DNA of 34,527 bases from Alphaproteobacteria bacterium (GCA_030041335.1 JASHOB010000106.1:1-34527), one strand, 5' to 3'. Counted from the first letter of the stretch, positions 8,066 through 17,454 are shown. Notes: generated by a model not told the origin, from the letters alone. Program-made: numbers and translations.

Positions 8066-8791
8066 TCAGAGCGCAGCACGCAGCTGCGCGTCGAAATGAT
8101 CGGCGAGAGCGTTGAGCAAAGCGGCCGCGTCACCGCTATAGACCGGCCCGTGCATCAGCGCGAGGCGCTGCGGATTTAAGTGGGCGAGCTTGCGGATCAT
8201 GTTGCCGGTATCGGGGGTGAGACTGGTGGCGTGCGCTTGTCCTTCGAACGCGATCGCCGGCGAGAGAATATCGCCGTCGGAGAACAGTGCGGCATCGCCC
8301 GACTGCGCCAATAGATCGCTGCAAAACAGCGTGCCGGTCGTCTCCTCGTAGATTAGTCCCGCATCCCAGCAATGCGGCAAATGCGGCGTCGCCATATAGC
8401 GCACGCGCTTGCCGCCAATGTCGAGCGCATCGCCATCGCGCAATGCGCGCGGCTCACGAATTGCGGTGTCATTGAGCCAGATATTGCAGCCGATGCGGCC
8501 CTGAAAGGCGGTTGCCTGCGGCGCGGCGGCGAGCCAGTCGTTGACGGCGCCGGCCTCGTCGGCTTCGGCATGCGAATAGCCGATCCATCGCAACCGGTCG
8601 ACCGGCATCACCCGCGCCAAAGCCGCCGATCCCAATTGAAAACGCTGGTGATGGCCGCAATGGAACAACAGGGCTTCGTCGGCATCGATGACATACTCAC
8701 AAAAGGTGATGCCATTAGGGCCCCCGGCCGACGACACGAAAGTCGACATGCGATAGATATGATCGGCAATCTCATCGATGTGGGTTTCCAT
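8066..8791 (-). CDS. Stand-alone MBL-fold protein with flavodiiron-type diiron ligands
   Basis: A 241-residue metallo-beta-lactamase-fold protein. The usual HxHxDH motif is replaced by H74-x-E76-x-D78 (SHAEADEAG), followed by H140 (TPHLPHCWD), D159 (LFCSDLL) and H214 (LMHGPVYSG). The order and spacings (H to H 66, H to D 19, D to H 55) resemble the diiron centre of flavodiiron proteins and oxygen-sensing ODP domains. The second histidine after D78 is replaced by E79, and no flavodoxin domain follows. Such domains reduce or bind O2 or NO, so it may sense or scavenge oxygen species rather than hydrolyse a substrate. GAGGTGG lies ahead of the ATG. It is the last gene of the minus-strand aromatic unit. 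Hydrolase function remains possible. Confidence 0.8.
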   Translation of the reverse strand: METHIDEIADHIYRMSTFVSSAGGPNGITFCEYVIDADEALLFHCGHHQRFQLGSAALARVMPVDRLRWIGYSHAEADEAGAVNDWLAAAPQATAFQGRIGCNIWLNDTAIREPRALRDGDALDIGGKRVRYMATPHLPHCWDAGLIYEETTGTLFCSDLLAQSGDAALFSDGDILSPAIAFEGQAHATSLTPDTGNMIRKLAHLNPQRLALMHGPVYSGDAAALLNALADHFDAQLRAAL

Positions 8792-8940
8792 CGTACCACC
8801 TCAAAAACTAAGGGCTCGTGCGACCAGGCCGCCACGGCGTTCGCTCCGCACCGGTCGCGCTTCAAGTGTCCGCACAGCCGATCCCGACCCGGTCACGCTT
8901 GCGGTCAGGCCATGGCCTTGCCTCCAAATTGGCAGGCCTC
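8792..8940. other. 149-base spacer between MBL-fold and LigB-like genes
   Basis: The spacer on the minus strand between the LigB-like stop and the MBL-fold start. I find no gene, hairpin terminator or clear operator. It is long enough to hold a separate promoter for the MBL-fold gene, but no convincing -35/-10 pair was found. Confidence 0.4.
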
Positions 8941-9771
8941 TCAAGTCAGGTTCCATGTTGCAAAGCCGCAGCCAACATAAACCTCCGGCACCGGCAGATA
9001 TTCCAGCAATTCGAAGCCGCGGCTCCCGGCAGCGGCGTGAGCGATGAACCAGCTGCGCACTTCATGCCCGCCATTCCCGGCGGTCGGCAGTTTCGCCTCG
9101 AAATAATCGATAAGCGGCGCCTCGTCACCAGCGGCGAAGAGGCGGATCGAATCCGCATCGAATTCCGCATCGATCTCGCCCATGGTCGGCTCGCCGATCG
9201 AGTGACTGAGGCCGCCACTCGCCAAGATCACGACGCGAAGTGCTTCGTCATAGGAACGGGTCGCCGCTGCGAGCAACCGGCCCCACGCCAGGCAACGTCG
9301 TACGCTCAGCATTGGCGGCTCGATCTCGTTGACCAGTATCGGGACGATCGGCGGCGGTGGATCGAGCCCCGCACGCCATAGCGGAATACAAACACCGTGA
9401 TCGAGCGTCAGGCGATGCGACAATGCCGGCTCGAAGTCTTGTGCCAGAGCGGTCCGCGCCAGATGCTGGCCCAATCCGGCATCCCCAGTCAGCGTCGCGT
9501 GGGGATAGACGCGGCGCATGAACGGCTCCGGCGGGCCGTCATGTTCGGATCCAACGCCGATGCACACACTCGGCAAATTATCGAGGAAGAAATTAACCCA
9601 ATGATCGGTCGCAATTTCGAGAATGACGTCGGGACGCGCGGCCGCAATGCGTGTCCCGACTTTGTCGTAGGCGGCGGCCAAACTCGCCCGCAAGGTCGGC
9701 GTGAAAGAGTCCCAATCCCGCGCCACCAGCGGGGCATGGCTCGCTGCGAAAATGCCGACGATTTCAGCCAT
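8941..9771 (-). CDS. Class III extradiol ring-cleavage dioxygenase, LigB-like catalytic subunit
   Basis: The catalytic (beta) part of a protocatechuate-4,5-dioxygenase-type enzyme, which opens catechols next to the hydroxyl pair using Fe(II) and O2. In this 276-residue protein the LigB active-site residues are all present by position: H12 (ASHAPL), H57 (TDHW), H125 (TLDHGVC, matching LigB H127), H190 (GGLSHSIG, matching H195, the general acid/base) and E237 (matching E242). The start is the second in-frame methionine (9771), which gives the family's normal N-terminus; the longer version would run into the LigA-like gene. It overlaps the LigA-like gene by 8 bases. The ring substrate (protocatechuate, gallate or a dimer-derived catechol) cannot be told from sequence. 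Confidence 0.9.
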   Translation of the reverse strand: MAEIVGIFAASHAPLVARDWDSFTPTLRASLAAAYDKVGTRIAAARPDVILEIATDHWVNFFLDNLPSVCIGVGSEHDGPPEPFMRRVYPHATLTGDAGLGQHLARTALAQDFEPALSHRLTLDHGVCIPLWRAGLDPPPPIVPILVNEIEPPMLSVRRCLAWGRLLAAATRSYDEALRVVILASGGLSHSIGEPTMGEIDAEFDADSIRLFAAGDEAPLIDYFEAKLPTAGNGGHEVRSWFIAHAAAGSRGFELLEYLPVPEVYVGCGFATWNLT

Positions 9772-10033
9772 CGATCTTGTCCGCCGCCAGGCCGCGCAAG
9801 TCGGCAATAAAGTCCGCGTCCTTGACGCCGCTATATTGGTAATAGAAGCGCAGCAGATAGGCGTTCACCCGGGGCGCCAACACCGCGATGTCGCAGGTCT
9901 CGAGCGCGCGCAGCACCGCCGGTTCGAGCTTGTAGTTCGCCAGCACCGAGGCGCGGTCCGCGCGGTAGGCCTCACGCAGTTTCGGGTCCTGCAAATCGAA
10001 CATCAACTTCGAAAGCCAGTAGTCGGTCGCCAT
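9764..10033 (-). CDS. Extradiol dioxygenase small subunit, LigA-like
   Basis: An 89-residue all-alpha protein starting MATDYWLSKLMFDLQDPKLR, with LETCDIAVLAPRVNAYLLRFY in the middle. It matches the LigA alpha subunit of protocatechuate 4,5-dioxygenase, which caps the LigB active site. The start at 10033 is chosen because it forms a TGATG overlap with the upstream tannase-family stop; translation could begin 18 bases earlier. The 8-base overlap with the LigB-like start is a typical ligAB arrangement and supports a heteromeric enzyme. Confidence 0.88.
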   Translation of the reverse strand: MATDYWLSKLMFDLQDPKLREAYRADRASVLANYKLEPAVLRALETCDIAVLAPRVNAYLLRFYYQYSGVKDADFIADLRGLAADKIDG

Positions 10034-11631
10034 CACATCTCCGCGCCACAAGTGAAGTTTGCCGCGTCATCGGTGTTGCCGGTGCCATTGTAATTTGCCA
10101 CCTGCGGATAAGGACAGAGCGGCCGGCTGCGCGTCACCTTGCCCGCGACGATTCGGCGCGCCTCGATACGGTCCGGCGCTTTGCCGGTCTCGACCCAGTC
10201 GATCAAGTTGGTGATCGTATCGAAATGGTCGGTGCCGACGCCGCCGCGGCAATGAAACATCCCGGGTACCATGAAGAGCCGGTAGAAATCGCCGGCGTTC
10301 GCGCCCGACGCCGCCTTCGCTTTCTGATAATAGTCGATCGACATGAGCGGCGTCAGCGCCGGATCGGCCCAGCCGTGAAAATGCAGCAGCTTGCCGCCAT
10401 GTTTGCGATAGGCAACAAGGTCGGGATCGGTTGCGTTTATCAAGGCGCGGATTTTGACGCCTTGCGACGGACCCTTGTTGAAATCGTAATTTCGATAGCT
10501 AAGACCGGGGGCGGGATGGTCGGCGACAAGCTGCGGCAAGGCAAAAGCGACCTGCAACGGCTTGCCGGCAAACGGTCCGTGGTTGATCGGGATCATCCAA
10601 CCGTTCCAGCCGCTCGTCGGCGGCATGTTCGGCACGCCCTGTCCCACCGCCTCGGGTCCCTTGATGTAGCCGAAGAAATACGGTTTGCCGTTGCTGACGA
10701 CGCCACCATAGATTTTGTGTAGTGCGTCGGTCTCGTTGGGCGTCAGGCATTCGGCGTCGCTATGCGCGGCCGTGCACTGCTTGACGTCGCGCGCCGGATC
10801 GAAATTGCACTTCCGGGGATCGTCGATCACGCCGTCGACGGTGCCGTCGAGCGCGTCGCATTTCTTGTAGAGTGCATCGGCGACCGTCTTGATCTTGGCC
10901 AGCGTGAACTTGCCTTCATCGAGCGCGCGTCCAAGCCACATACCGAGAATCTGGGTGTCGACCACGTTCAGCAACGGCGCCACGATGACAATGCCGTCGA
11001 AGTCGGCGGGGAAACGCTGCGCCTCGATCAGCCCCTGGCGCCCGCCGGTGGAGCATCCGTCCCAATAGGCGTGCGCCGGTCGATGGTCGTAATAGATGCG
11101 GGCAATGCGCTTTGCCTCCAGCACGGTGAGATGCACGGCGCGATAGGCATAATCGGTCAGTTTCTGCGGGTCGATGACGAAGCTCGTGAGCTCACGCCTG
11201 TCGTCGTGTCCGGCATTGGTCTGGGCGACGACGAAATTGTGGCGCAGCGCGTCGTTGCGCACGACCACGCGCGGCGGCTCGTCCGGCCGTTCGCCGGCGA
11301 GCCCGCCGTTGCCGAACATGTAAAATCGCGCGTTCCACATCGCCGGCAAGTCGACCTCGAAGCCGATTTCGGGCGCGATCACGCCGCGCACCCGACAATG
11401 CTGCGGGACACCGTTCGCCGCGGCGACGGTGGCGGCGGAGGTAATGGCGACGTCGCGCGCACCGGCGCCGGTCTGGAGCGCCGCACAAGCACGTTTCGGC
11501 ATGACCGACGGCGTGCTGTAATCGATCGTCGATTGCGCGGCGTCGGAGAAACTGTAGGTGAACTGGGCATCGGCGGAAAAACTCCAGGACAGGACCGCCA
11601 TGGCCAACACCGCGACGGCAAATCTGTTCAA
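10033..11631 (-). CDS. Secreted tannase / feruloyl esterase family hydrolase
   Basis: A serine esterase of the tannase family (532 residues), which splits esters of gallic, ferulic or related aromatic acids; MHETase is in the same family. A signal peptide (NRFAVAVLAMAVLSWSFSADA) points to export. The catalytic residues are S194 in DGCSTGGRQG, D423 in HGWADPALTP and H460 in MFHCRGG, with the adjacent C193 and C461 placed to form the family's triad-linking disulfide. The loop DALDGTVDGVIDDPRKC near 259-275 matches the lid-domain calcium site. The start is uncertain: TTG at 11631 has a better distance to GGGAGGA than GTG at 11634. It is coupled to the LigA-like gene, so ester hydrolysis and ring cleavage may follow each other. 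Confidence 0.9.
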   Translation of the reverse strand: MNRFAVAVLAMAVLSWSFSADAQFTYSFSDAAQSTIDYSTPSVMPKRACAALQTGAGARDVAITSAATVAAANGVPQHCRVRGVIAPEIGFEVDLPAMWNARFYMFGNGGLAGERPDEPPRVVVRNDALRHNFVVAQTNAGHDDRRELTSFVIDPQKLTDYAYRAVHLTVLEAKRIARIYYDHRPAHAYWDGCSTGGRQGLIEAQRFPADFDGIVIVAPLLNVVDTQILGMWLGRALDEGKFTLAKIKTVADALYKKCDALDGTVDGVIDDPRKCNFDPARDVKQCTAAHSDAECLTPNETDALHKIYGGVVSNGKPYFFGYIKGPEAVGQGVPNMPPTSGWNGWMIPINHGPFAGKPLQVAFALPQLVADHPAPGLSYRNYDFNKGPSQGVKIRALINATDPDLVAYRKHGGKLLHFHGWADPALTPLMSIDYYQKAKAASGANAGDFYRLFMVPGMFHCRGGVGTDHFDTITNLIDWVETGKAPDRIEARRIVAGKVTRSRPLCPYPQVANYNGTGNTDDAANFTCGAEM

Positions 11632-11698
11632 CACGTTCCTCCCTCGGCGACGGGAAAGACGCTGGAAGCGCGGACTGGGCTCGTCCAGGCGCGACGCG

Positions 11699-12541
11699 CT
11701 ATTTGCGCTGCGATGCGGCGGCCGATGCCAGGGCCGGCCAGGCGGCGGGCGCGCGCAACCTCGCCGCCGCCTCGCGTGACGGCAGGCTGGTATCCCAATC
11801 GCGTGCAATGAAGCGGAAACCGCTGACGCCGTCCGATTGCGGCGATGCCAGCCAACGAATCGGCGGCCCCATGAGTGTCGGCCTTAAGAGACCGTCCCGC
11901 GGGAACTCCGGCGGAAAAAACGCGGTGTCGGTCGGTCCGCCCGGCACCAGCACGTTGGCCGTGACGCCAGTGCCGTCGAGCTCTTTGGCCCAGATCGCGG
12001 TATTGGCTTCGAGCGACGCTTTGGCACTGCCATAGGCGCTGAGGCCTGGCGCCATCATCGTGTCGTAGCTGGTGGTGACATTGACGATGCGACCCCATTT
12101 GCGCTCGATCAGGTGGGGTGCAGCGACGTGCGCCATCAAATAGGCGCCCGTCGCGTTAATCGCGATGATACGCAACCAGCCTTCGGGCACCGTCTCCCAG
12201 AAGCGCACGCGTCCGGTCGCGTTACGCGGCTGCGCCGGTGCCATGCTGACGCCGGCATTGTTCACCAAAATGTCGACGCCGCCAAATTCCGCTACCGTTC
12301 GGGCAACGACGGCACGACAATCGTCGAGCGAGCTGACATCACCCGAGATGCCGACGAATCTCCGCTCGTTGTGCCGGTCACGCCATTCCGCGTCGAGACG
12401 GGCGAGACGGGCGCCGTCGATATCGACGCCGGCAACCCGCGCACCGGCATCGGCGAGCGCAGCCGCCATCACCGCGCCCATCCCGCTCGCGGCGCCGGTG
12501 ACAATCGCCGTCTTGCCGGACAAGTCGATGCCGTCGCTCAT
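11699..12541 (-). CDS. Short-chain dehydrogenase/reductase (classical SDR)
   Basis: A 280-residue classical SDR. It has the nucleotide-binding TGAASGMG (15-22), the NNAG motif at 94-97, catalytic S158 in TTSYD, and Y170-x3-K174 in AYGSAK. GVD at 38-40 ends beta-2 with an aspartate, which favours NAD(H) over NADP(H). The start at 12541 is set by GGGAGGGG directly upstream and the family N-terminus; an in-frame extension to 12754 overlaps gdh and looks random. It is the first gene of the minus-strand unit that continues with the tannase-family enzyme 64 bases later. The alcohol or ketone substrate is unknown. The alanine-rich C-terminus after the Rossmann fold is probably disordered. Confidence 0.88.
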   Translation of the reverse strand: MSDGIDLSGKTAIVTGAASGMGAVMAAALADAGARVAGVDIDGARLARLDAEWRDRHNERRFVGISGDVSSLDDCRAVVARTVAEFGGVDILVNNAGVSMAPAQPRNATGRVRFWETVPEGWLRIIAINATGAYLMAHVAAPHLIERKWGRIVNVTTSYDTMMAPGLSAYGSAKASLEANTAIWAKELDGTGVTANVLVPGGPTDTAFFPPEFPRDGLLRPTLMGPPIRWLASPQSDGVSGFRFIARDWDTSLPSREAAARLRAPAAWPALASAAASQRK

Positions 12542-12607
12542 TCGCCCCTCCCTGATTGGAACCGGATCATTTAAGCTCACCTTAACGCACCAATTGGGGT
12601 TCGCACC
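12542..12607. promoter_or_regulatory. Short divergent start region between SDR and gdh
   Basis: Only 66 bases separate the two divergent starts, so promoters for the minus-strand aromatic unit and for gdh must lie here or inside the genes. Candidate elements such as TTGGAA near 12556 are weak, and I could not define a convincing pair. The minus-strand GGGAGGGG and the plus-strand TTGGGGTT act as ribosome binding sites. Confidence 0.4.
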
Positions 12608-15600
12608 ATGCCGCCAAGCGTCGACGATTTGAGACCAGAGGCCGTCGCCGGCGGGGACGACAATTTCGGCCGTTTCGCCGCTCAGCTCTATGCCCACGTG
12701 GCGCCCGCCGAACTCGCGCAACGTTCGCCTGAGGCGCTCCTGAGTGCGGCGCAATCGTTATGGCGCTTGGCAGCAATCCGCCTGCCGCGCCGGGTCAACT
12801 TGCGTATCGGCGAGGGGTCGGCACCGGCGCGCACCATCGTCGAGATCGTAAACGACGATATGCCGTTCTTGCTCGACTCGCTGACCGTGGCCGTAGCCGG
12901 CAAAGGGCTGGCACTCAATTTTGCCATCCATCCAATCGTGGCCGTGCGCCGCGACGCGGCCGGGAGGCTTCTCGAGATTTATCCGGGGGGCAATGCGCCC
13001 AAAGAGGCGATGCAGGAATCGATCATGCGGCTCGAGATCGAGCAGGCAAACGACGACACCGAGCGCGCGGCACTCGAACAGAATTTGCGTGAGGTACTCG
13101 CCGAAGTCCGCAGCGCGGTTGAGGATTGGCGCGACATGTGCGACGCCGTGGCCGCGGCCCGGGCGGCCCTTGCCGCACGGCCGCCGCGCGCCGCCCCGGA
13201 ATTACTCCCGGAAGCGCGGGATTTTCTCAGCTGGCTGCTCGACGATTATTTCGTGTTTCTCGGCAGCCGGCAGTACCGGTTCGCCATGGAGGCCGGCGAT
13301 ATCGTCATCGGCAGCGGCCGCGGCATTCTGCGCGACGATTCCCGCTCGGTCTTCGAAGGGCTGCGCCGCTTCATCGATCTGCCCGCCTACACCCGCGCCT
13401 TCCTGATGGCGCCCCGCATTGTCGAAGTGTCGCGCTCGAGCGAGCGCTCGCGCGTGTTGCGCGCGGCACCGATGGACGCGATCGCCGTCAAGTTGTTCGA
13501 TGGCGATGGCAAGCCGTGCGGACTGCAACTGTTCGTCGGCCTCTTCACCTGGCACGCCCATCGTGTCAACCCACAGTCGGTGCCGCTTCTCGCGGGCAAG
13601 GTCGAAAATGTGCTGCGCCGCTCCGGCGCACCCGTCGGCTCCCACGACTGGCGCGCGCTGGTGCACATCATCGAGAGCCTGCCACGCGACGAACTGTTTC
13701 AGATCGATGAAGATCAGCTCCTGGAGATGGCGCTTGGCATCCGCGATCTGGAGCAGCGCCCGCGCGTCGGCCTGTTTATTCGGCCCGATCCGTTCGGACG
13801 ATTCTATTCCTGCTTGGTCTTCGTGCCGCGCGATCGCTACCGGACTGACTTGCGCCAGCGATTTGTCGCGATCCTGGCCTCGGCGCTCGATGCCCGGCTC
13901 GAAACCTTCCATGTGCTGCTCGATGATTCGGCATTGGCGCGCGTTATGTTTTTCTTGCGCTCCGAACCGAAACGGAGGGCCGAGATCGACGTCGCCGAGA
14001 TCGAGGGGCGGCTCGTCGAAGCCGCTCGCAACTGGTCTGACGGGCTGCGCGAGGCGCTGATTGCGGCGCGGGGTGAGGACGCGGCGGCGGCCCAGTTTGC
14101 CCGTTATCGTCATGCCTTCCCCGCCGGTTACCGTGCGCGCTTTTCGGCACGGACGGCGCTCGAAGACATCGCGCTCGCTGAAAGGGTCGGTGCCGGCGCG
14201 CCCTTCGCCCTTGCCTTCACGCCGCCCGAAGACGGCTCGCCGCGGCACGTTACCTTCAAGCTGTTCGGCCGCGACTCGCCGATGGCACTGTCCGATATTC
14301 TGCCGCTCCTCGAGCATTTGGGCTTCCGCGTCACCGATGAGAATCCCTACACAATCGTGCTGCCGCAGGGGCTCGTCCTTTATCAGAATTTTTCTGCAGA
14401 AAGTGTAGCCGGTCCCGTCGACAGCGGCGATGACCGTGTCCGCCTTGAGAAGGCCTTCGCCGCGATTCTTGGCGGCACCGCCGAGGCCGACGGCTTTAAC
14501 CGCCTCCTCGTCGCCGCCCGCCTCGACGAACGCGAGGTGTCCATCCTCAGGCTCTACGCACGGTTTCTGCGTCAGGCTGGCAGCAGCTTCAGTCTCGCTT
14601 ACATCCAGGAGACATTGGCACGTCACGGCGACATCGCGGCGAAGCTCGTGGCGTTGTTCCGTCACCGTTTCGATCCCGCACGCCGCGATGGCGCGCTCGA
14701 GACCGAGCGCATCGCGGCGGAAATCGAGAGCGATCTCGACCAGGTAACCAGCCTCGACGACGATCGCATCCTGCGCGCCTTCCTCACCCTGGCGCGCCAT
14801 TCACTGCGCACCAACTTTTTCCAGAATCAGCCCTATCTTGCGGTGAAGTTCGACAGCGCCGCACTCGATCTCCTGCCGCTGCCGCGACCGTTTGTCGAGA
14901 TCTTCGTTTCCGCACCGTGGATGGAAGGCGTGCATATGCGTGCGGGTCAGGTGGCGCGCGGCGGCATTCGCTGGTCCGACCGGCGTATCGATTTCCGCAC
15001 CGAAATCCTGGGGCTGATGAAGGCCCAAGTGATGAAGAATTCGGTCATCGTGCCGACCGGAGCCAAAGGCGGCTTCGTCATCAAGCAGCCGCCCGCCGAA
15101 CGCGCCGCGTTGCAGGCGGAAGCAATCCGCTGTTACCGCACACTGCTCGACGGCATGCTCGATATCACCGACAACGTCGCCGGCGACAAGGTCGTACCGC
15201 CGGCCGATGTGGTGCGTTATGACGGCGACGACCCTTATCTCGTCGTCGCCGCCGACAAGGGAACCGCCACCTTCTCTGACATCGCCAACGGCATCGCGCT
15301 CGAACGCGGCTTTTGGCTCGGCGATGCCTTCGCCTCGGGCGGCTCCGAGGGGTATGACCACAAGGCGATGGGCATTACCGCGCGCGGCGCCTGGGAGTTG
15401 GTGAAGCGTCACTTCCGCGAGCGCGGCATCGATATCCAGACTACCAATTTCACCGTGGTCGGTGTCGGCGACATGTCGGGTGATGTCTTCGGCAATGGCA
15501 TGCTGCAATCGCGTCACATCAAGCTGGTCGCCGCGTTCGATCATCGGAACATCTTCCTTGATCCCGATCCCGACCCGGAAGCGAGCTACCGCGAGCGCGA

Positions 15601-17317
15601 GCGCCTGTTCGAGTTGCCGCGTTCCAGCTGGGCCGACTACGACCCGAACTTGCTTTCGCCCGGCGGCGGGGTCTTCCCGCGCACGCTCAAATCGGTTTCG
15701 CTCTCCCTCCCCGTGCGCGAACTTCTTGGCGTGAGCGCGGGAGCGCTCGATCCTGCCGCACTGATTCGCGCCATCCTCGCCGCTCCCGTGGACCTCCTAT
15801 GGTTCGGCGGCATCGGCACCTACGTCAAAGCCGCGAGCGAGCGGCATATCGAGGTTGGTGATCGCAGCAACGATGCCTGTCGCATCGACGGCCGCGACAT
15901 CCGCGCGCCGGTTGTCGGCGAAGGTGCCAATCTCGGCGTGACGCAATTGGGCCGCATCGAGTACGCGCTCAAGGGCGGTCGGATCGACACGGATTCGATC
16001 GACAATTCCGCCGGCGTCGATACCTCCGACCGCGAGGTCAATATCAAGATCGCGCTCGACACGCTGGTGCGCGCCGGCGGGCTCGACGCCGCGGGGCGTC
16101 ATGCGGCGCTGCACGGTTTTACCGACGAAGTGGCGGCACTGGTCCTCGCCGACAATGATGCCCAAGGTCAGGCGCTTACTCTGGCCGAAACCGCGAAGCG
16201 CGAGCGCTTCGAGGCCGATGTGCGGCTGATGCGCGATCTCGAGCGCCGCAAGCAATTGGATCGCGCGGTCGAATTCTTGCCCGATGACGAAACGGTGGCG
16301 GCGCGTGCCAAGTCCGGCTCCTATCTCACGCGGCCGGAACTGTGCGTTTTGCTGTCGCTCGCCAAGAACGGGCTGGTGGATGCGCTGATGGCGACGGACT
16401 ACCCGGACGGACCGTCCGTCGAGCGCGAGCTGTTCGCGGCTTTCCCACCAAGCCTGGTACGCAATTACCGCGCCGGTGTCGAGGCCCATCGCCTGCGGCG
16501 CGAGATCGTCGCCACGGTCGCCGCCAACGAACTGGTCAATCGTGGCGGCATCGCCTTCACCAACGAGCAAATGGCTGAAAGCGGGCGCGACGCGGGCGAC
16601 GTCGCGCGGGCTTTTGCCGTCGCCCGCGGCGTCTTCGAACTCGATGCGATCTGGGACGCGGTCCGCGGGCTTGATAACAGGATCCCTGCGGCGACACAGA
16701 CCGAAATGTTGCACGATTGGCGGCGTCTCTTGCGCGTCGCGACCGGGTGGCTCTTGCGGCGTCCGGGCAGGCTCGACGTCGCGGCCGACACCGCCTTGTA
16801 CCGCCCCGGCGTCGCCGTCCTGACGGCGCATCTTGGCGAGATTGTCGACCTCGCCCAATTCGCCAAGGCGCGCGACCACTTCTGCGCCGAGGGCGTGCCG
16901 GAGCCGCTGGCGGCAAGCGTCGCACGGCTCGATCTGCTCGATCCCGCCCTGGCAATCGTGGAGCTGGGGCCGGATCCCGTCGTCACCGGCCGGCAGTTCT
17001 TTGCCGCCGGCGCCGCGCTCAGGCTCGACCGCATGGTGGCGAAATTGCGCCAGCTGGTCGGCTCGGGTCTTTGGCAGCAACGGGCCGCAGAAGGTTTGAT
17101 CGAAGACTTGTATCGCGGCCAGGCCGCGATCACGCGGCTTTCGGGCGGCGCCCTTGATGCCTGGCTCGCAGGGCACCGCCGCGCCGCCGACCATTTCCTC
17201 GCCATCGCCGAGGAGATCGATGGCGCGGCGGCACCCGATCTCGCCCGCCTTTTGCTGGCCTCCCAAGCCCTGACCGCGCTCACGGCGGAAGCGGCACGCG
17301 ACACCACAACCCGGTGA
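12608..17317 (+). CDS. gdhB: NAD-specific glutamate dehydrogenase, large (about 180 kDa) type
   Basis: A 1,569-residue enzyme that oxidatively deaminates glutamate to 2-oxoglutarate and ammonia with NAD+, mainly for glutamate catabolism. Length is normal for the L180 class (about 1,600). The N-terminal half carries ACT-like regulatory modules, for example NDDMPFLLDSLTVAV near 85 and FRVTDENPYTIVLPQ near 575. The catalytic domain follows: RGGIRWSDRRIDFRTEILGL near 783, then VPTGAKGGFVIK near 820 with the substrate lysines, DKGTATFSDIAN near 890 and LWFGGIGTYVKA near 1065 in the NAD part. The long helical C-terminal region is typical. It runs divergently from the SDR gene and is probably monocistronic. 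Regulators in the family include allosteric amino acids. Confidence 0.95.
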   Translation: MPPSVDDLRPEAVAGGDDNFGRFAAQLYAHVAPAELAQRSPEALLSAAQSLWRLAAIRLPRRVNLRIGEGSAPARTIVEIVNDDMPFLLDSLTVAVAGKGLALNFAIHPIVAVRRDAAGRLLEIYPGGNAPKEAMQESIMRLEIEQANDDTERAALEQNLREVLAEVRSAVEDWRDMCDAVAAARAALAARPPRAAPELLPEARDFLSWLLDDYFVFLGSRQYRFAMEAGDIVIGSGRGILRDDSRSVFEGLRRFIDLPAYTRAFLMAPRIVEVSRSSERSRVLRAAPMDAIAVKLFDGDGKPCGLQLFVGLFTWHAHRVNPQSVPLLAGKVENVLRRSGAPVGSHDWRALVHIIESLPRDELFQIDEDQLLEMALGIRDLEQRPRVGLFIRPDPFGRFYSCLVFVPRDRYRTDLRQRFVAILASALDARLETFHVLLDDSALARVMFFLRSEPKRRAEIDVAEIEGRLVEAARNWSDGLREALIAARGEDAAAAQFARYRHAFPAGYRARFSARTALEDIALAERVGAGAPFALAFTPPEDGSPRHVTFKLFGRDSPMALSDILPLLEHLGFRVTDENPYTIVLPQGLVLYQNFSAESVAGPVDSGDDRVRLEKAFAAILGGTAEADGFNRLLVAARLDEREVSILRLYARFLRQAGSSFSLAYIQETLARHGDIAAKLVALFRHRFDPARRDGALETERIAAEIESDLDQVTSLDDDRILRAFLTLARHSLRTNFFQNQPYLAVKFDSAALDLLPLPRPFVEIFVSAPWMEGVHMRAGQVARGGIRWSDRRIDFRTEILGLMKAQVMKNSVIVPTGAKGGFVIKQPPAERAALQAEAIRCYRTLLDGMLDITDNVAGDKVVPPADVVRYDGDDPYLVVAADKGTATFSDIANGIALERGFWLGDAFASGGSEGYDHKAMGITARGAWELVKRHFRERGIDIQTTNFTVVGVGDMSGDVFGNGMLQSRHIKLVAAFDHRNIFLDPDPDPEASYRERERLFELPRSSWADYDPNLLSPGGGVFPRTLKSVSLSLPVRELLGVSAGALDPAALIRAILAAPVDLLWFGGIGTYVKAASERHIEVGDRSNDACRIDGRDIRAPVVGEGANLGVTQLGRIEYALKGGRIDTDSIDNSAGVDTSDREVNIKIALDTLVRAGGLDAAGRHAALHGFTDEVAALVLADNDAQGQALTLAETAKRERFEADVRLMRDLERRKQLDRAVEFLPDDETVAARAKSGSYLTRPELCVLLSLAKNGLVDALMATDYPDGPSVERELFAAFPPSLVRNYRAGVEAHRLRREIVATVAANELVNRGGIAFTNEQMAESGRDAGDVARAFAVARGVFELDAIWDAVRGLDNRIPAATQTEMLHDWRRLLRVATGWLLRRPGRLDVAADTALYRPGVAVLTAHLGEIVDLAQFAKARDHFCAEGVPEPLAASVARLDLLDPALAIVELGPDPVVTGRQFFAAGAALRLDRMVAKLRQLVGSGLWQQRAAEGLIEDLYRGQAAITRLSGGALDAWLAGHRRAADHFLAIAEEIDGAAAPDLARLLLASQALTALTAEAARDTTTR

Positions 17318-17454
17318 TCTCGACCGGTGCGATCTGCTTTGGTTCGGAAGCGGTGAGGCAAATGAACCATGACCTGCCGACAAATCGCCAAGGCGTGCCG
17401 AACGGCGGTAATCGCCTCCCCTGCTCCGGTCCGATAAGGCTCTGTTCCGGCGCA

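Noticed and set aside
11699-12754. Extended N-terminus of the minus-strand SDR
   Set aside because: The extra 71 residues overlap gdh and lie before a strong ribosome binding site and the classical SDR start.
13202-14800. Long open frame on the minus strand inside gdh (over 500 codons)
   Set aside because: The plus-strand frame has clear GDH motifs throughout; long antisense frames are expected in GC-rich DNA.
15797-17383. Second long antisense frame inside gdh
   Set aside because: Same reason; composition mirrors the codon positions of gdh and there are no family motifs.
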